A stretch of 64,000 nt of DNA, taken from NCBI GenBank assembly GCA_948469885.1, contig CAOKMT010000003.1:1-64000 (forward strand), in the 5' to 3' direction. Of the stretch, positions 7,368-16,505 are shown in pieces (positions within the stretch are counted from its first letter, which is position 1; each line of letters starts with the position of its first letter). Below the pieces are notes generated by a model that had not been told where the DNA came from, made no database searches, and saw only the letters and a program-made list of their open reading frames with translations. A program made the translations under genes and the position numbers. Origin of the DNA: an uncultured Sporosarcina sp. GTDB lineage: Bacteria; Bacillota; Bacilli; Bacillales_A; Planococcaceae.

Positions 7368-8963
7368 ATGGAAAGACCTTGGCATAAATTTTATCCGGAA
7401 GCAGTCCCTTACAAAATACAAGTTGACGCTTTTATGTCAGTGTTTGAAGTGCTTGAACGTGCAGAGATGGAACAATCCTCCAGTCTAGCAATTATTGATG
7501 GAGAACGAGAATTCACCTTTTTTGAGTTGAAGCAAGCATCTGAATGTCTCGCCGCAGCACTTTTTCAGCGCGGCTTCAAAAAAGGAGATCGACTAGCTTT
7601 AATGGTACCGAATTGCGTAGAATACGTAATAACATTTTTTGCAGTACAGCGACTGGGTGGGACGATTGTACAAGTGAATCCGATGTACCAGCCGTATGAG
7701 TTAGATCATATTTTAAAAGATTCCGAGGCCAGTTGGTTTGTTGGTTTTTCAACGGAAAAAGAAAAACTGGATCAACTTCAACTGAATGATCGACTGCAAG
7801 CCTTTTATATCGGGACAGAGAGTGGACAGGCCTTTCAAACATTGCTGGAAGAAAAAAGGACTGAGCTTCCCGATCTGTTGATCGATCCAGTTGAAGATAT
7901 TGCCGTACTTCAATATACGGGTGGAACGACAGGCAGACCGAAAGGCGTGATGCTTACACATTTTAATGTGATCGCAAATATTACGCAAGCTTATACGTAC
8001 GGTCAGAATGTCTATAAAGAAGAAAATCATCGGTTTTTAGGTTTGGCACCAATGTTCCACGCAATGGGGGTAACGAACATGCTCCTCTGTATATTATATC
8101 GTGGAACCTATATCGCATTGAAAAGATTTAAGGTCGAGCCAGTGATCGACTTGATCCGGAAACACCGACCGACACTTTTTACAGGGTCCCCGACGGTTTA
8201 TATCGCTTTGTTAAATTATCCTGACTTGCGAGAAGACGATTTTAGTAGTTTTAAACTTTTTGTAGCAGGATCTTCTCCTGTGCCGATGGAAGTGATTAAG
8301 AAGTTTAAAAAATTGTCCAATGCTTTGTTCATAGAAGGGTATGGACAGTCGGAGGCGACGACTTCGATCCATCGAAGTCCGATTCCAGGGAAAATGAAGA
8401 TTGGTAGCATTGGCATTCCGATTTCGGGTACGGACGCAAAAATTGTCGATATGGACAATGGAGAAGCTGAAATGCCCATAGGAGAACCGGGGGAACTGGT
8501 CGTGAAAGGACCACAAGTGATGAAAGGTTACTGGAAAAATGAAGCAGAGACTGAAAAGACCATTCGGGATGGTTGGCTCTATACGGGCGATATCGCTACA
8601 CAAGACGAAGATGGCTATTTTTATATCGTGGGCCGTAAAAAAGAGATGATTATCGCAAGCGGTTATAATATTTACCCGGCGGAAATCGAAGATGTTCTTT
8701 ATGAGCATCCACTCGTACGGGAAGCTTGTGTGTTCGGTGTCGCGGATCCATACCGTGGGGAAACGGTTAAAGCTACCATCGTGACGAACGGTCCTGTCAG
8801 CGAAACTGAAATCGATGAATGGTGTACGGCAAGGTTGGCAAGGTATAAAGTGCCGCGCATCATCGAATTCAGAGAAGAACTTCCCAAAACGGCAGTAGGG
8901 AAAATTTTAAGACGTCAATTAGTAGAAGAAGAACAAGAAAAAAGTCCAGTGAAAGCAGAATGA
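7368..8963 (+). CDS. AMP-forming acyl-CoA synthetase (long-chain fatty acid-CoA ligase type), copy 1
   Basis: A 531-residue ANL-superfamily ligase, ATG 7368 behind AAGGAG. It activates a carboxylic acid with ATP to an acyl-adenylate and then to the CoA thioester. Visible motifs are the P-loop YTGGTTGRPKG at about residue 180, the adenylate-binding EGYGQSE, YTGDIA, the hinge region GRKKEMIIASGYNIYP, and the C-terminal catalytic lysine in KTAVGKILRR. The N-terminus begins ERPWHKFYPEAVP, shared with the other two synthetases in the window (20136 and 23057), so the three form one paralogous set. A gap of only 32 nt to the TRAP receptor array suggests it activates an acid brought in by that transporter. 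Confidence 0.9.
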   Translation: MERPWHKFYPEAVPYKIQVDAFMSVFEVLERAEMEQSSSLAIIDGEREFTFFELKQASECLAAALFQRGFKKGDRLALMVPNCVEYVITFFAVQRLGGTIVQVNPMYQPYELDHILKDSEASWFVGFSTEKEKLDQLQLNDRLQAFYIGTESGQAFQTLLEEKRTELPDLLIDPVEDIAVLQYTGGTTGRPKGVMLTHFNVIANITQAYTYGQNVYKEENHRFLGLAPMFHAMGVTNMLLCILYRGTYIALKRFKVEPVIDLIRKHRPTLFTGSPTVYIALLNYPDLREDDFSSFKLFVAGSSPVPMEVIKKFKKLSNALFIEGYGQSEATTSIHRSPIPGKMKIGSIGIPISGTDAKIVDMDNGEAEMPIGEPGELVVKGPQVMKGYWKNEAETEKTIRDGWLYTGDIATQDEDGYFYIVGRKKEMIIASGYNIYPAEIEDVLYEHPLVREACVFGVADPYRGETVKATIVTNGPVSETEIDEWCTARLARYKVPRIIEFREELPKTAVGKILRRQLVEEEQEKSPVKAE

Positions 8964-8995
8964 GTGAATACAAATAGTAAAGGTGGAAGTGAAAT

Positions 8996-10048
8996 ATGAA
9001 GAAACGCTTTACATTGGCTTGTGTGTGTGCTTTTCTGTTGATTATTGTAACCGCTTGCAATGGCGCTGGTGCTGAAGGAAGCGATAGTACATCACAAGAA
9101 CAGATTACCTTGAAATTTGCGGTATCCCAACCCGAGACACATACGATGCATACCGAAACATTTAAACCGTTTATGGATAAAGTGACGGAAATGACAGACG
9201 GGCAAGTGACATTCGAATATTATCCCGCAGAACAACTTGGAAAAGCAGCAGACTTGCTTGAATTGACAAGTGATGGCGTGACAGATATCGGCATTTATTA
9301 CGCTTCCTATTACCCAAGTAAAATGCCGATCACGGATGGCCTTTTAGGACTTCCGGGAATTTATTCGTCAGCTTATGAAGGGTCCATGACGTACCATGAA
9401 TTGAGTAAACAAAGCTCGGTGTTGGAATCAGATTATCTGAACAATGGGGTAAGGCCTCTGTTTATATTGGCACCTCCACCTTCTGAACTTTGGACAATTG
9501 GAAAAGAAATTAAAGTGCCGGAAGATTTGAAAGGCATGAAGGTTCGAGTGACAGGAGATTTGTTAAATAAGGCAGTCACCTCGCTAGGCGCATCACCGAT
9601 AAACATTGCTTTACCTGAGTTATACGAAGGACTGGAGAGAGGGGTTTTTGATTCTATTAATCAGAATCCCGTGTCAATAAGCGACTATGGTTTAGGAGAA
9701 TTGATTAAATATGGAACAGACGGTGTATCTTTTGGTGGCGTAAGTGCGGGTTTTGTCATTAATGAGAAAGTGTTTAAAGGGTTGCCTGAAAATGTTCAAG
9801 AGATCCTTGTACAAGTAGGCGATGAAGTAACAGAAAGTACGGCTAAGTTTTATGATGATGATAGTCAACGTGTCGTTCAAGGTTTCAGAGAGGACGGCAT
9901 CAATGTGTATGAGCTGTCGGAAGATGAAAAAGCGGAATGGCATAAGTTTTACGGAGAAATTGAAGAGAATTGGGTCAAGAAACAAAATAACCCTGATCTA
10001 GAATCTACGATTGATACATTTAGAAAAGAAGCTGAAAAGTATAAGTGA
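8996..10048 (+). CDS. TRAP transporter DctP-family solute-binding lipoprotein, paralogue 1 of 6
   Basis: A 350-residue lipoprotein with a signal peptide ending in the lipobox VTAC (Cys21), to be anchored on the outer face of the membrane. The mature part is a DctP fold: FAVSQPETHTMH at the start, YPAEQLGK, then the segment KGMKVRV carrying the conserved arginine that pairs with a ligand carboxylate in this family. Pocket-lining stretches differ from paralogues 2-4: it has PSELWTIGKE and NQNPVSISDYG where those have VYEYWTTGKE and GLYAASM-DYG. It should therefore bind a different acid. It is the first of six consecutive copies sharing one DctQM permease. Confidence 0.92.
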   Translation: MKKRFTLACVCAFLLIIVTACNGAGAEGSDSTSQEQITLKFAVSQPETHTMHTETFKPFMDKVTEMTDGQVTFEYYPAEQLGKAADLLELTSDGVTDIGIYYASYYPSKMPITDGLLGLPGIYSSAYEGSMTYHELSKQSSVLESDYLNNGVRPLFILAPPPSELWTIGKEIKVPEDLKGMKVRVTGDLLNKAVTSLGASPINIALPELYEGLERGVFDSINQNPVSISDYGLGELIKYGTDGVSFGGVSAGFVINEKVFKGLPENVQEILVQVGDEVTESTAKFYDDDSQRVVQGFREDGINVYELSEDEKAEWHKFYGEIEENWVKKQNNPDLESTIDTFRKEAEKYK

Positions 10049-10059
10049 TCAAAAGGAAG

Positions 10060-10089
10060 ACTCTTTATTCAGGTGATCATTTAAAGAGT
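10060..10089 (+). other. Hairpin between TRAP receptor genes 1 and 2
   Basis: ACTCTTTA (10060-10067) pairs with TAAAGAGT (10082-10089) across a 14-nt loop, 12 nt after the stop of paralogue 1. There is no T-run, so it reads more like an mRNA 3'-end stabiliser or processing site than a terminator. A second, weaker ATTCC/GGAAT hairpin follows near 10113-10126 in the same 158-nt gap. Confidence 0.45.
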
Positions 10090-10206
10090 GAAAAGAGATA
10101 AGCAGATTGGGTAATTCCTCAAGGAATCCATTCGTTGAATCCAGTAAGTACGTCGGATTTACGAGCAAGTCTCACCCTAGATAAAAAACTTGGAGGAATG
10201 GGAAAA

Positions 10207-11256
10207 GTGAAAAAGAATTATATTTTGGTTTTAATGTTCGCTGTTTTTTCAATAATTGTATCTGCATGCGGTGATGCCAATGCAGAAGGAAACGATGGAG
10301 ATTCAAAGAAAATCACATTGAAATTGGCAGTATCCCAGCCTGTTACGCACTCTTTGAGCACAGAAACTTTTGAACCGTTCATGGAAAGAGTGACAGAGCT
10401 AACGGATGGACAAGTTGAATTTGATTATTATCCAGCAGAACAATTAGGAAAGCTTTCCGATACGTTCGATTTAACAGGCACTGGTGTAGCAGACATCGGC
10501 ATATACATGTCCACTTATTATCCAAGCAAAATGCCACTGACAAATGGAGTATTAACAATGCCTGGAATGTATTCCAATTCCTATGAGGGAACAATGGCTT
10601 ACCATGAGCTTAGTAAGCAAAGTCCTGTTTTAGAAACAGACTTTTTAAACCATGGTGTCAGACCGTTGCTAAGCTATGCAATTCCTGTCTATGAATATTG
10701 GACAACAGGAAAAGAAATTAAAGTACCAAGCGATCTGAAGGGATTGAAGGCAAGGGTTTCCGGAGATATTGCCACACAAGCAATGTCAACATTGGGCGCT
10801 TCAGCAATTAATATTACTGTTGCCGAAATGTATGAAGCACTTGAAAGAGGCGTTGTCGATTCTGTTGGTTTGTATGCTGCATCTATGAAGGATTATGGGA
10901 TGGGAGAATTGATTAAATACGGAACAAGTGGTGTTGCATTTGGAGGGTCAGGTATCGGTTTAGTTGTGAATGAAAAAACGTTCCAAGGATTGCCAGAAGA
11001 TGTGCAAAAGGCGCTCGTGCAAGCGGGCGATGAATTTTCAGAAAGCAATGCGAAGTTTTTTGATGAACATAATGTGAGTGTTCTTGAGGGATTAAAGGGC
11101 GATGGAATTGAAGTGTATGAATTAACAGAAGATGAAATAGCACAGTGGCAAGAATTCTATACTGAAATCGGAGAAAAGTGGTTGAAAGAACAAAACAATC
11201 CTGATCTCGAAGCAACGATCAAAGCATTCCAGGAAGGTGTTAAGAAATACAATTAA
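10207..11256 (+). CDS. TRAP transporter DctP-family solute-binding lipoprotein, paralogue 2 of 6
   Basis: A 349-residue DctP lipoprotein. GTG 10207 follows GGAGG at 10192-10196 and puts the lipobox cysteine (VSAC) at residue 21, exactly as in the neighbours; longer open-frame starts would bury the signal peptide. The carboxylate-binding arginine is kept in LKARVSGD. The pocket signature (VYEYWTTGKE, TVAEMYEALERGVVDSVGLYAASM) is nearly identical to paralogues 3 and 4, making these three a young subgroup probably with related ligands. The gap before it (158 nt) is the longest in the array and carries hairpins. Confidence 0.92.
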   Translation: MKKNYILVLMFAVFSIIVSACGDANAEGNDGDSKKITLKLAVSQPVTHSLSTETFEPFMERVTELTDGQVEFDYYPAEQLGKLSDTFDLTGTGVADIGIYMSTYYPSKMPLTNGVLTMPGMYSNSYEGTMAYHELSKQSPVLETDFLNHGVRPLLSYAIPVYEYWTTGKEIKVPSDLKGLKARVSGDIATQAMSTLGASAINITVAEMYEALERGVVDSVGLYAASMKDYGMGELIKYGTSGVAFGGSGIGLVVNEKTFQGLPEDVQKALVQAGDEFSESNAKFFDEHNVSVLEGLKGDGIEVYELTEDEIAQWQEFYTEIGEKWLKEQNNPDLEATIKAFQEGVKKYN

Positions 11257-11382
11257 GTAAAAGTCGGTTGAAATAAGGGGAATCCCTCGTGGATGCTATG
11301 TACCGCAGTAACAATTGGTTCAACAAACAGTTTGTGAGCACAGAGAATCTTCATCCCCATTACAAGTTGAGGAGGAAAACGC

Positions 11383-12435
11383 ATGAAGAGAAATTCTATG
11401 ACGGTTTTACTGTTTGCTTTGTTATTAATTATTATGGCTGCTTGTAGCGGTGCAGAGGCAGAAGGCAAAGACGAGGGATCCAAAAAGAAGATTACGTTGA
11501 AATTAGCAGTGTCGCAACCTGTAACGCACTCTTTGAACACAGAAACGGTTGTCCCGTTCATGGAAAAGGTAGAAGAAATGACGGACGGACAAGTTGAATT
11601 TGACTTTTATCCTGCTGAGCAATTAGGGAAAGTGTCGGATATTTTTGATTTGACAAGTACAGGGGTGGCTGACATCGGGCTATACATGTCACCGTATTAC
11701 CCTAGTAAAATGCCAATGACAAACGGGATCATGACGATGCCAGGAGCCTATGAAACGGCCTATGAAGGGACGATGGCTTATCACGAATTGAGTAAACAAA
11801 GTCCTATTTTGGAGAGGGATTATTTAGACCACGGGGTCCGACCTCTTTTTAACTATGCAGTGCCGGTCTATGAATACTGGACAACTGGAAAAGAGATTAA
11901 AGTTCCGGAAGATTTCAAAGGGATGAAAGTGAGGGTCTCCGGGGACATTACAACGAAAGCAATGTCCGATTTAGGTGCTTCGCCAATCAATATTACGGTT
12001 GCAGAAATGTATGAAGCGCTTGAAAGAGGTGTGATCGATTCTGTCGGATTGTACGCAGCATCGATGAGAGATTATGGAATGGGAGAATTGGTGAAATACG
12101 GAACAAGTGGTATCGCGTTCGGGGGCACCGGTATAGGTCTCGTCATCAATGAAAAAGTGTTCCAAGGATTGCCCGAAGATATACAAGAAGCGCTCGTCCA
12201 GGCAGGTGACGAATTTACAGAAAGCAATGCCAAGTTTTTCGATGAATTCAATGTGAGTGTAATCGAGGAATTTAAAGATGCTGGCATTGAAGTGTACGAA
12301 TTATCGGATGCTGAAAAAGCGGAATGGCAGAAGTTTTATGAGAAAGTGGCAGCAGAATGGTTGAAAGAGAAAAATGACCCTGATTTGGAAAAGACGATTG
12401 AAGCATTCAAGGAGAAAGTGGAAATGTATAAATGA
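11383..12435 (+). CDS. TRAP transporter DctP-family solute-binding lipoprotein, paralogue 3 of 6
   Basis: A 350-residue lipoprotein with ATG 11383 behind GAGGAGG and lipobox MAAC at Cys21. DctP landmarks are LAVSQPVTHSLN, FYPAEQLGKVSD, the arginine in GMKVRVSGD and INEKVFQGLPED near the hinge. It is closest to paralogue 4: the stretch from YYPSKMP through MTMPGAYET is almost the same, and long segments agree at the DNA level apart from third positions. This points to a recent tandem duplication followed by purifying selection. The likely ligand is a monocarboxylate or hydroxycarboxylate, not further definable. Confidence 0.92.
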   Translation: MKRNSMTVLLFALLLIIMAACSGAEAEGKDEGSKKKITLKLAVSQPVTHSLNTETVVPFMEKVEEMTDGQVEFDFYPAEQLGKVSDIFDLTSTGVADIGLYMSPYYPSKMPMTNGIMTMPGAYETAYEGTMAYHELSKQSPILERDYLDHGVRPLFNYAVPVYEYWTTGKEIKVPEDFKGMKVRVSGDITTKAMSDLGASPINITVAEMYEALERGVIDSVGLYAASMRDYGMGELVKYGTSGIAFGGTGIGLVINEKVFQGLPEDIQEALVQAGDEFTESNAKFFDEFNVSVIEEFKDAGIEVYELSDAEKAEWQKFYEKVAAEWLKEKNDPDLEKTIEAFKEKVEMYK

Positions 12436-12503
12436 TGAAACGTAACTGATGAAAGCAAAAGTGTATAAATCACTTGGAAACTATTGTACTGGGGGGCGAA
12501 ATT

Positions 12504-13562
12504 GTGAAAAGAAATTGGATCCTTGTTTTCCTTCTAGCGTCTGTGCTTATCGTTGCGTCTGCTTGTGGTGATGCCGACGCAGAAGGAGATGCTGATGGAG
12601 GAGATTCAGAAAAGAAAGTCACTTTAAAGCTTGCCGTGTCACAGCCGACCACACACACTTTGAATACAGAAGCCTATCAGCCTTTTATGGAAAGAGTGGA
12701 AGAGTTAACTGATGGTCAGGTCAAATTTGATTATTACCCAGCAGAACAATTAGGGAAAGTATCAGACATTTTCGATTTGACAAGTACAGGGGTTGCTGAC
12801 ATCGGCTTGTATATGTCCCCTTATTATCCAAGTAAAATGCCCTTAACAAACGGGATTATGACAATGCCGGGAGCCTATGAAACTTCCTATGAAGGGACGA
12901 TGGCTTACCACGAGCTGACGAAACAAGAACCCATGTTAGAAAGAGATTTTTTGAGCCATGGCGTTCGCTCTTTAGTTAGTTTAGCTGTCCCTGTTTACGA
13001 ATACTGGACTACCGGCAAAGAAATAAAAGTTCCTCAGGACTTTAAAGGTTTGAAAGTGAGAGTTTCGGGAGATTTAGCGACTCAAGCAATGTCTGATTTA
13101 GGAGCATCTCCAATTAATATCACAGTGGCCGAAATGTATGAAGCACTTGAAAGAGGCGTAATCGACTCCGTTGGTCTATATGCCGCATCTATGAATGATT
13201 ATGGGATGGGTGAATTAGTTAAATATGGAACAAGTGGGATTGCTTTTGGAGGTACGGGAATTGGCTTAGTCGTAAATGAAAAAGTATTCCAGGGATTACC
13301 TGAAAATGTGCAAGAAGCGCTTGTTCAAGCGGGGGATGAGGTTTCAGAAAGTTATGCGAAGTTTTTTGACGAGTATAACTTGACTGTCATCGATGACTTT
13401 AAAGATCTAGGCATTGAAGTGCATGAATTGACAGATGATGAAAGAGCGGAATGGCAAAAGTTTTATGAGGAACTGGGCGAAAAATGGCTGAAAGAAAAAA
13501 ATGACCCTGATCTGAATGAAACAATTGAAGCATTCAAGGAGAAAGTAGAGCAATATAAATGA
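12504..13562 (+). CDS. TRAP transporter DctP-family solute-binding lipoprotein, paralogue 4 of 6
   Basis: A 352-residue lipoprotein. GTG 12504 behind GGGGGG gives a signal peptide with lipobox ASAC at Cys21. The mature N-terminus is longer and very acidic (DADAEGDADGGDSE). The binding arginine is in LKVRVSGD, and the pocket signature VYEYWTTGKE with SVGLYAASMNDYG groups it with paralogues 2 and 3. Its leader and first codons (12476-12518) are nearly repeated before paralogue 5 (13603-13645), evidence that the unit of duplication included the ribosome binding site. Confidence 0.92.
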   Translation: MKRNWILVFLLASVLIVASACGDADAEGDADGGDSEKKVTLKLAVSQPTTHTLNTEAYQPFMERVEELTDGQVKFDYYPAEQLGKVSDIFDLTSTGVADIGLYMSPYYPSKMPLTNGIMTMPGAYETSYEGTMAYHELTKQEPMLERDFLSHGVRSLVSLAVPVYEYWTTGKEIKVPQDFKGLKVRVSGDLATQAMSDLGASPINITVAEMYEALERGVIDSVGLYAASMNDYGMGELVKYGTSGIAFGGTGIGLVVNEKVFQGLPENVQEALVQAGDEVSESYAKFFDEYNLTVIDDFKDLGIEVHELTDDERAEWQKFYEELGEKWLKEKNDPDLNETIEAFKEKVEQYK

Positions 13563-13630
13563 CAAAGGGAAGCTAACATTAGCCATGAATGTATGGTTTT
13601 CATGGAAATTGTTGTACTGGGGGAGAAGTC

Positions 13631-14683
13631 ATGAAAAGAAATTGGGTATTCGTTTTCCTTTTGGCGTGTGTGCTCACCGTTGTGGCCGCCTGTAGTGAAG
13701 CGGACGCGGAAGGTGATGGCAAAGAAACGCAGAAGAAAGTGACATTAAAATTCGCAGTGCCGCAACCGGAAACACATAATATGAACCGAGAAGTTTTTCA
13801 ACCGTTCATGGAGAAAGTGAAAGAATTGACGGATGGACAGGTTGATTTTGAGTTTTATCCGGCAGAACAGTTAGGAAAGATTGACGATCTATTCATATTG
13901 GCTGGAGACGGTGTCACAGATATTGCATTTTACTATCCGACCTACCATACGAGCCAAATGCCGATCAACAGTGCATTAATTCAAATGCCAGGATTGTATG
14001 CTTCTTCATATGAAGGATCGATGGCGATGCATAGCTTGATGAAGGAAGATCCGATTTTAGAAACGGATTTTCTAAACAACAACGTGCGCCCGATTTTCTA
14101 CTATGCTGCACAATCGAGTGAGCTATTTACAAAAGAAAAAGAAGTGAGAGTTCCAGAGGACTTGAAAAACAAAAAAATGAGAGTGAGTGGTAAAGTCGGT
14201 AATAAAATGACTGCTGAACTTGGTGCGACACCGATTAACATCACACTCGCTGAAATGTACGAAGGTTTTGAAAGAGGCGTCTTCGACATCGTCAATTTGA
14301 ATACCGCTTCGATGAATGATTACGGGATGTCCGAATTGATTGGTTATGGGACAGCTGGTGTCATGACGGGTGGGAATGGCGGCGGGTTAGTTATTAATGA
14401 AAAAACATTCCAAAGCTTACCTGAAAATGTTCAAGAAGCGATCATTCAAGTAGGCGATGAGCTCGTTGAAAGTAATGCTAAGTTTTACGATGAATATGCC
14501 GCCAGCCTGGCAGCAGAGTGGAAAGAGGCGGGCATTGTTTTACATGAATTGACGGAAGAAGAACAAGCAAAATGGCAACAGTTTTACGATGAAATCGAAG
14601 CCGATTTATTGAAAGAAGTGAACCATGCTGACGTGGAACCGGCAATCGAGGCATTTAGGGCAGAAGTTCAAAAATATAATTGA
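13631..14683 (+). CDS. TRAP transporter DctP-family solute-binding lipoprotein, paralogue 5 of 6
   Basis: A 350-residue lipoprotein, ATG 13631 behind GGGGGAG, lipobox VAAC at Cys21. Although its signal peptide and leader resemble paralogue 4, the mature protein is diverged: the pocket segments read SSELFTKEKE and FDIVNLNTASMNDYG, the post-arginine loop is MRVSGKVGNK, and the helix after YYPTYHTSQMP is changed. The key arginine remains. The mix of a copy-4-like 5' end and a diverged body could mean gene conversion or recombination between neighbours. Ligand class: carboxylate, presumably different from that of 2-4. Confidence 0.92.
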   Translation: MKRNWVFVFLLACVLTVVAACSEADAEGDGKETQKKVTLKFAVPQPETHNMNREVFQPFMEKVKELTDGQVDFEFYPAEQLGKIDDLFILAGDGVTDIAFYYPTYHTSQMPINSALIQMPGLYASSYEGSMAMHSLMKEDPILETDFLNNNVRPIFYYAAQSSELFTKEKEVRVPEDLKNKKMRVSGKVGNKMTAELGATPINITLAEMYEGFERGVFDIVNLNTASMNDYGMSELIGYGTAGVMTGGNGGGLVINEKTFQSLPENVQEAIIQVGDELVESNAKFYDEYAASLAAEWKEAGIVLHELTEEEQAKWQQFYDEIEADLLKEVNHADVEPAIEAFRAEVQKYN

Positions 14684-14722
14684 ATCATCGCTTCACACTA
14701 TATGTAGGGGAGAATGATTTGA

Positions 14723-15793
14723 ATGAAAAAGGGAATGTATGGGTTTCTGCTGCTTTTGTTGTTGGTGATTGTCACGGCTTGTAGCAATGTGGAGGCAGAA
14801 GGCGACAATGCTGGAGCTAAGAGTGATGACTCCAAAGAGAAAATTACCTTGAAGTTTGCAGTATCCCAGCCGACAACGCACACAATGAATAAAGTTATGT
14901 ATACGCCTTTCATGGAAGAGGTAACGAAGCGTACAGATGGTCAAGTAGAATTTGAATTTTATCCATCTGAACAGTTAGGAAAAATTGATGACTTATTAGA
15001 TTTAACTGGCAATGGTGTTGCGGATATCGGGATGTATATACCGAACTATTACTCTAGTAAAATGCCAATTACGAGTAACTTGATGAACATGCCTGGGTTG
15101 TTTGAAAGCTCTTATGAAGGATCCGTTATTTATCACGAAATCATTAAGGAAAATGAATCCTTAATTAAATCTGACTACGCCAATAACGGAATTATTCCTT
15201 TGTTTAGTCTGGCTTCTCCATTAGCAGAGTTTTGGACGAATGGAAAAGAAATTAAAGTGCCGAACGATATCCAAGGAATGAAAATTCGGATCTCGAGTGA
15301 GTTAACGAATAAAGCGATGAAAGATTTAAAAGCATCTCCTATTAACATTACGATGGCTGAAATGTATGAAGGAATGGAAAGAGGCGTATTTAATGGCATG
15401 CTTTTAAATGGTGCGTCGACAAAAGACTATGGAATGGAAGATTTAGTTAAGTATGGAACAGTTGGAGCAGGCTTTGGAGGCGGTCTTCTAGGAGTTGGTA
15501 TCAATGAAAAAGTTTTTAATGGGTTACCAGAACAAATCCAAGATGTACTTATTGAAGTAGGCGATGAGTTAACAGAAAGTGTTGCGCAACATTACGATGA
15601 TTATACGAACGAGGTGATCAGCCAATTCGAAGATGCGGGAGTTAAGATGCACCGTATAACAGAGGAAGAATATGCAGTGTGGAAAAAGTTTTATGAAGAT
15701 TTTGAAGAAGCGTGGACAAAATCCCAAGACAGTCCTGACTTGGATGCTGTCTTGCAATCTTTCAAAAAGAAAGTCATTGAACATCGAGAATAA
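14723..15793 (+). CDS. TRAP transporter DctP-family solute-binding lipoprotein, paralogue 6 of 6
   Basis: A 356-residue lipoprotein, ATG 14723, lipobox VTAC with Cys20. It is the most diverged copy: LAEFWTNGKE, the arginine in GMKIRISSE, and a pocket segment FNGMLLNGASTKDYG replace the residues of the other copies, and the pre-hinge loop is GGGLLGVGINEKVF. It directly precedes the permease genes (83 nt), so it may be the ancestral receptor of this transporter. The C-terminus ends EHRE rather than the KY(N/K) of the others. Confidence 0.92.
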   Translation: MKKGMYGFLLLLLLVIVTACSNVEAEGDNAGAKSDDSKEKITLKFAVSQPTTHTMNKVMYTPFMEEVTKRTDGQVEFEFYPSEQLGKIDDLLDLTGNGVADIGMYIPNYYSSKMPITSNLMNMPGLFESSYEGSVIYHEIIKENESLIKSDYANNGIIPLFSLASPLAEFWTNGKEIKVPNDIQGMKIRISSELTNKAMKDLKASPINITMAEMYEGMERGVFNGMLLNGASTKDYGMEDLVKYGTVGAGFGGGLLGVGINEKVFNGLPEQIQDVLIEVGDELTESVAQHYDDYTNEVISQFEDAGVKMHRITEEEYAVWKKFYEDFEEAWTKSQDSPDLDAVLQSFKKKVIEHRE

Positions 15794-15876
15794 ATAATAT
15801 CAAAAGATTGTAGGTTCTTTCAGCCTTAAGGAAATAAGTGCTTGTCATTTCATTTTTTTAGATAGGAGGTAACACT

Positions 15877-16371
15877 TTGACATACTTAACGAAATTGCTG
15901 ACGAAAGTAGATAAAATCATAACGAATATATCGGCAATTACGATATTTATTATGATGCTATGGATTGTTGCGGATGTGCTGTTAAGGTCTATTTTTCATG
16001 CACCTATTTCGGGGACGATTGAAATTACGGGAGAGTACTTGCTTGTCATCATTGTCTACTTTGCCATTAGTTACACGTATAAAGAAGGCGGTCACGTCTC
16101 GGTTGAGTTATTCGAGGATAAATTTCCACAATTGTTTAAGAGAATAGTGAGAGTCGTCACAAATTTACTTGCTATTGCGGCGTTTACTCTTTTAGGTATC
16201 GCGAACTATCAAAAAGGATTAGATTATTTTGCTACGGATATTCGTACGACGAGCTTGCTAGATTACCCGTTGGCACCTGCGCTAATGATCATAACACTAG
16301 GCGTATTTTTACTTGTTATTAACTTAATATTAGAAACAGTTGCTGTTTTGAGAGGAAAAAAGGAACTGTAA
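15877..16371 (+). CDS. TRAP transporter small permease subunit (DctQ family)
   Basis: A 164-residue protein with TTG 15877, 8 nt behind AGGAGG at 15863-15868. Four hydrophobic segments are visible at about residues 17-37, 53-70, 92-110 and 131-153, as expected for the four-helix DctQ subunit. The segment GTIEITGEYLL at the start of helix 2 is the usual DctQ signature. It pairs with the large subunit encoded next and serves all six upstream receptors unless other permeases exist elsewhere. Confidence 0.9.
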   Translation: MTYLTKLLTKVDKIITNISAITIFIMMLWIVADVLLRSIFHAPISGTIEITGEYLLVIIVYFAISYTYKEGGHVSVELFEDKFPQLFKRIVRVVTNLLAIAAFTLLGIANYQKGLDYFATDIRTTSLLDYPLAPALMIITLGVFLLVINLILETVAVLRGKKEL

Positions 16372-16401
16372 TTACCGTCTAGGCGCTTGGAGAAATCTTC
16401 T

Positions 16402-16436
16402 GCTAGAAGTCAGGCTACTTCTACCTGACTTCTGGC
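16402..16436 (+). other. Strong hairpin between dctQ-like and dctM-like genes
   Basis: GCTAGAAGTCAGG (16402-16414) and CCTGACTTCTGGC (16424-16436) form a 13-bp stem with a G-U pair and a 9-nt loop. No T-run follows. TRAP permease genes usually overlap or touch; here they are separated by 134 nt containing this stem. It may modulate translation or mRNA processing between the subunits. Confidence 0.6.
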
Positions 16437-16505
16437 TTCGTCTATCCATGTAAGACGTCTATGCTACATGCGGTTGCTATTTACAGAGGCAAAAGGGGTG
16501 TTGAG

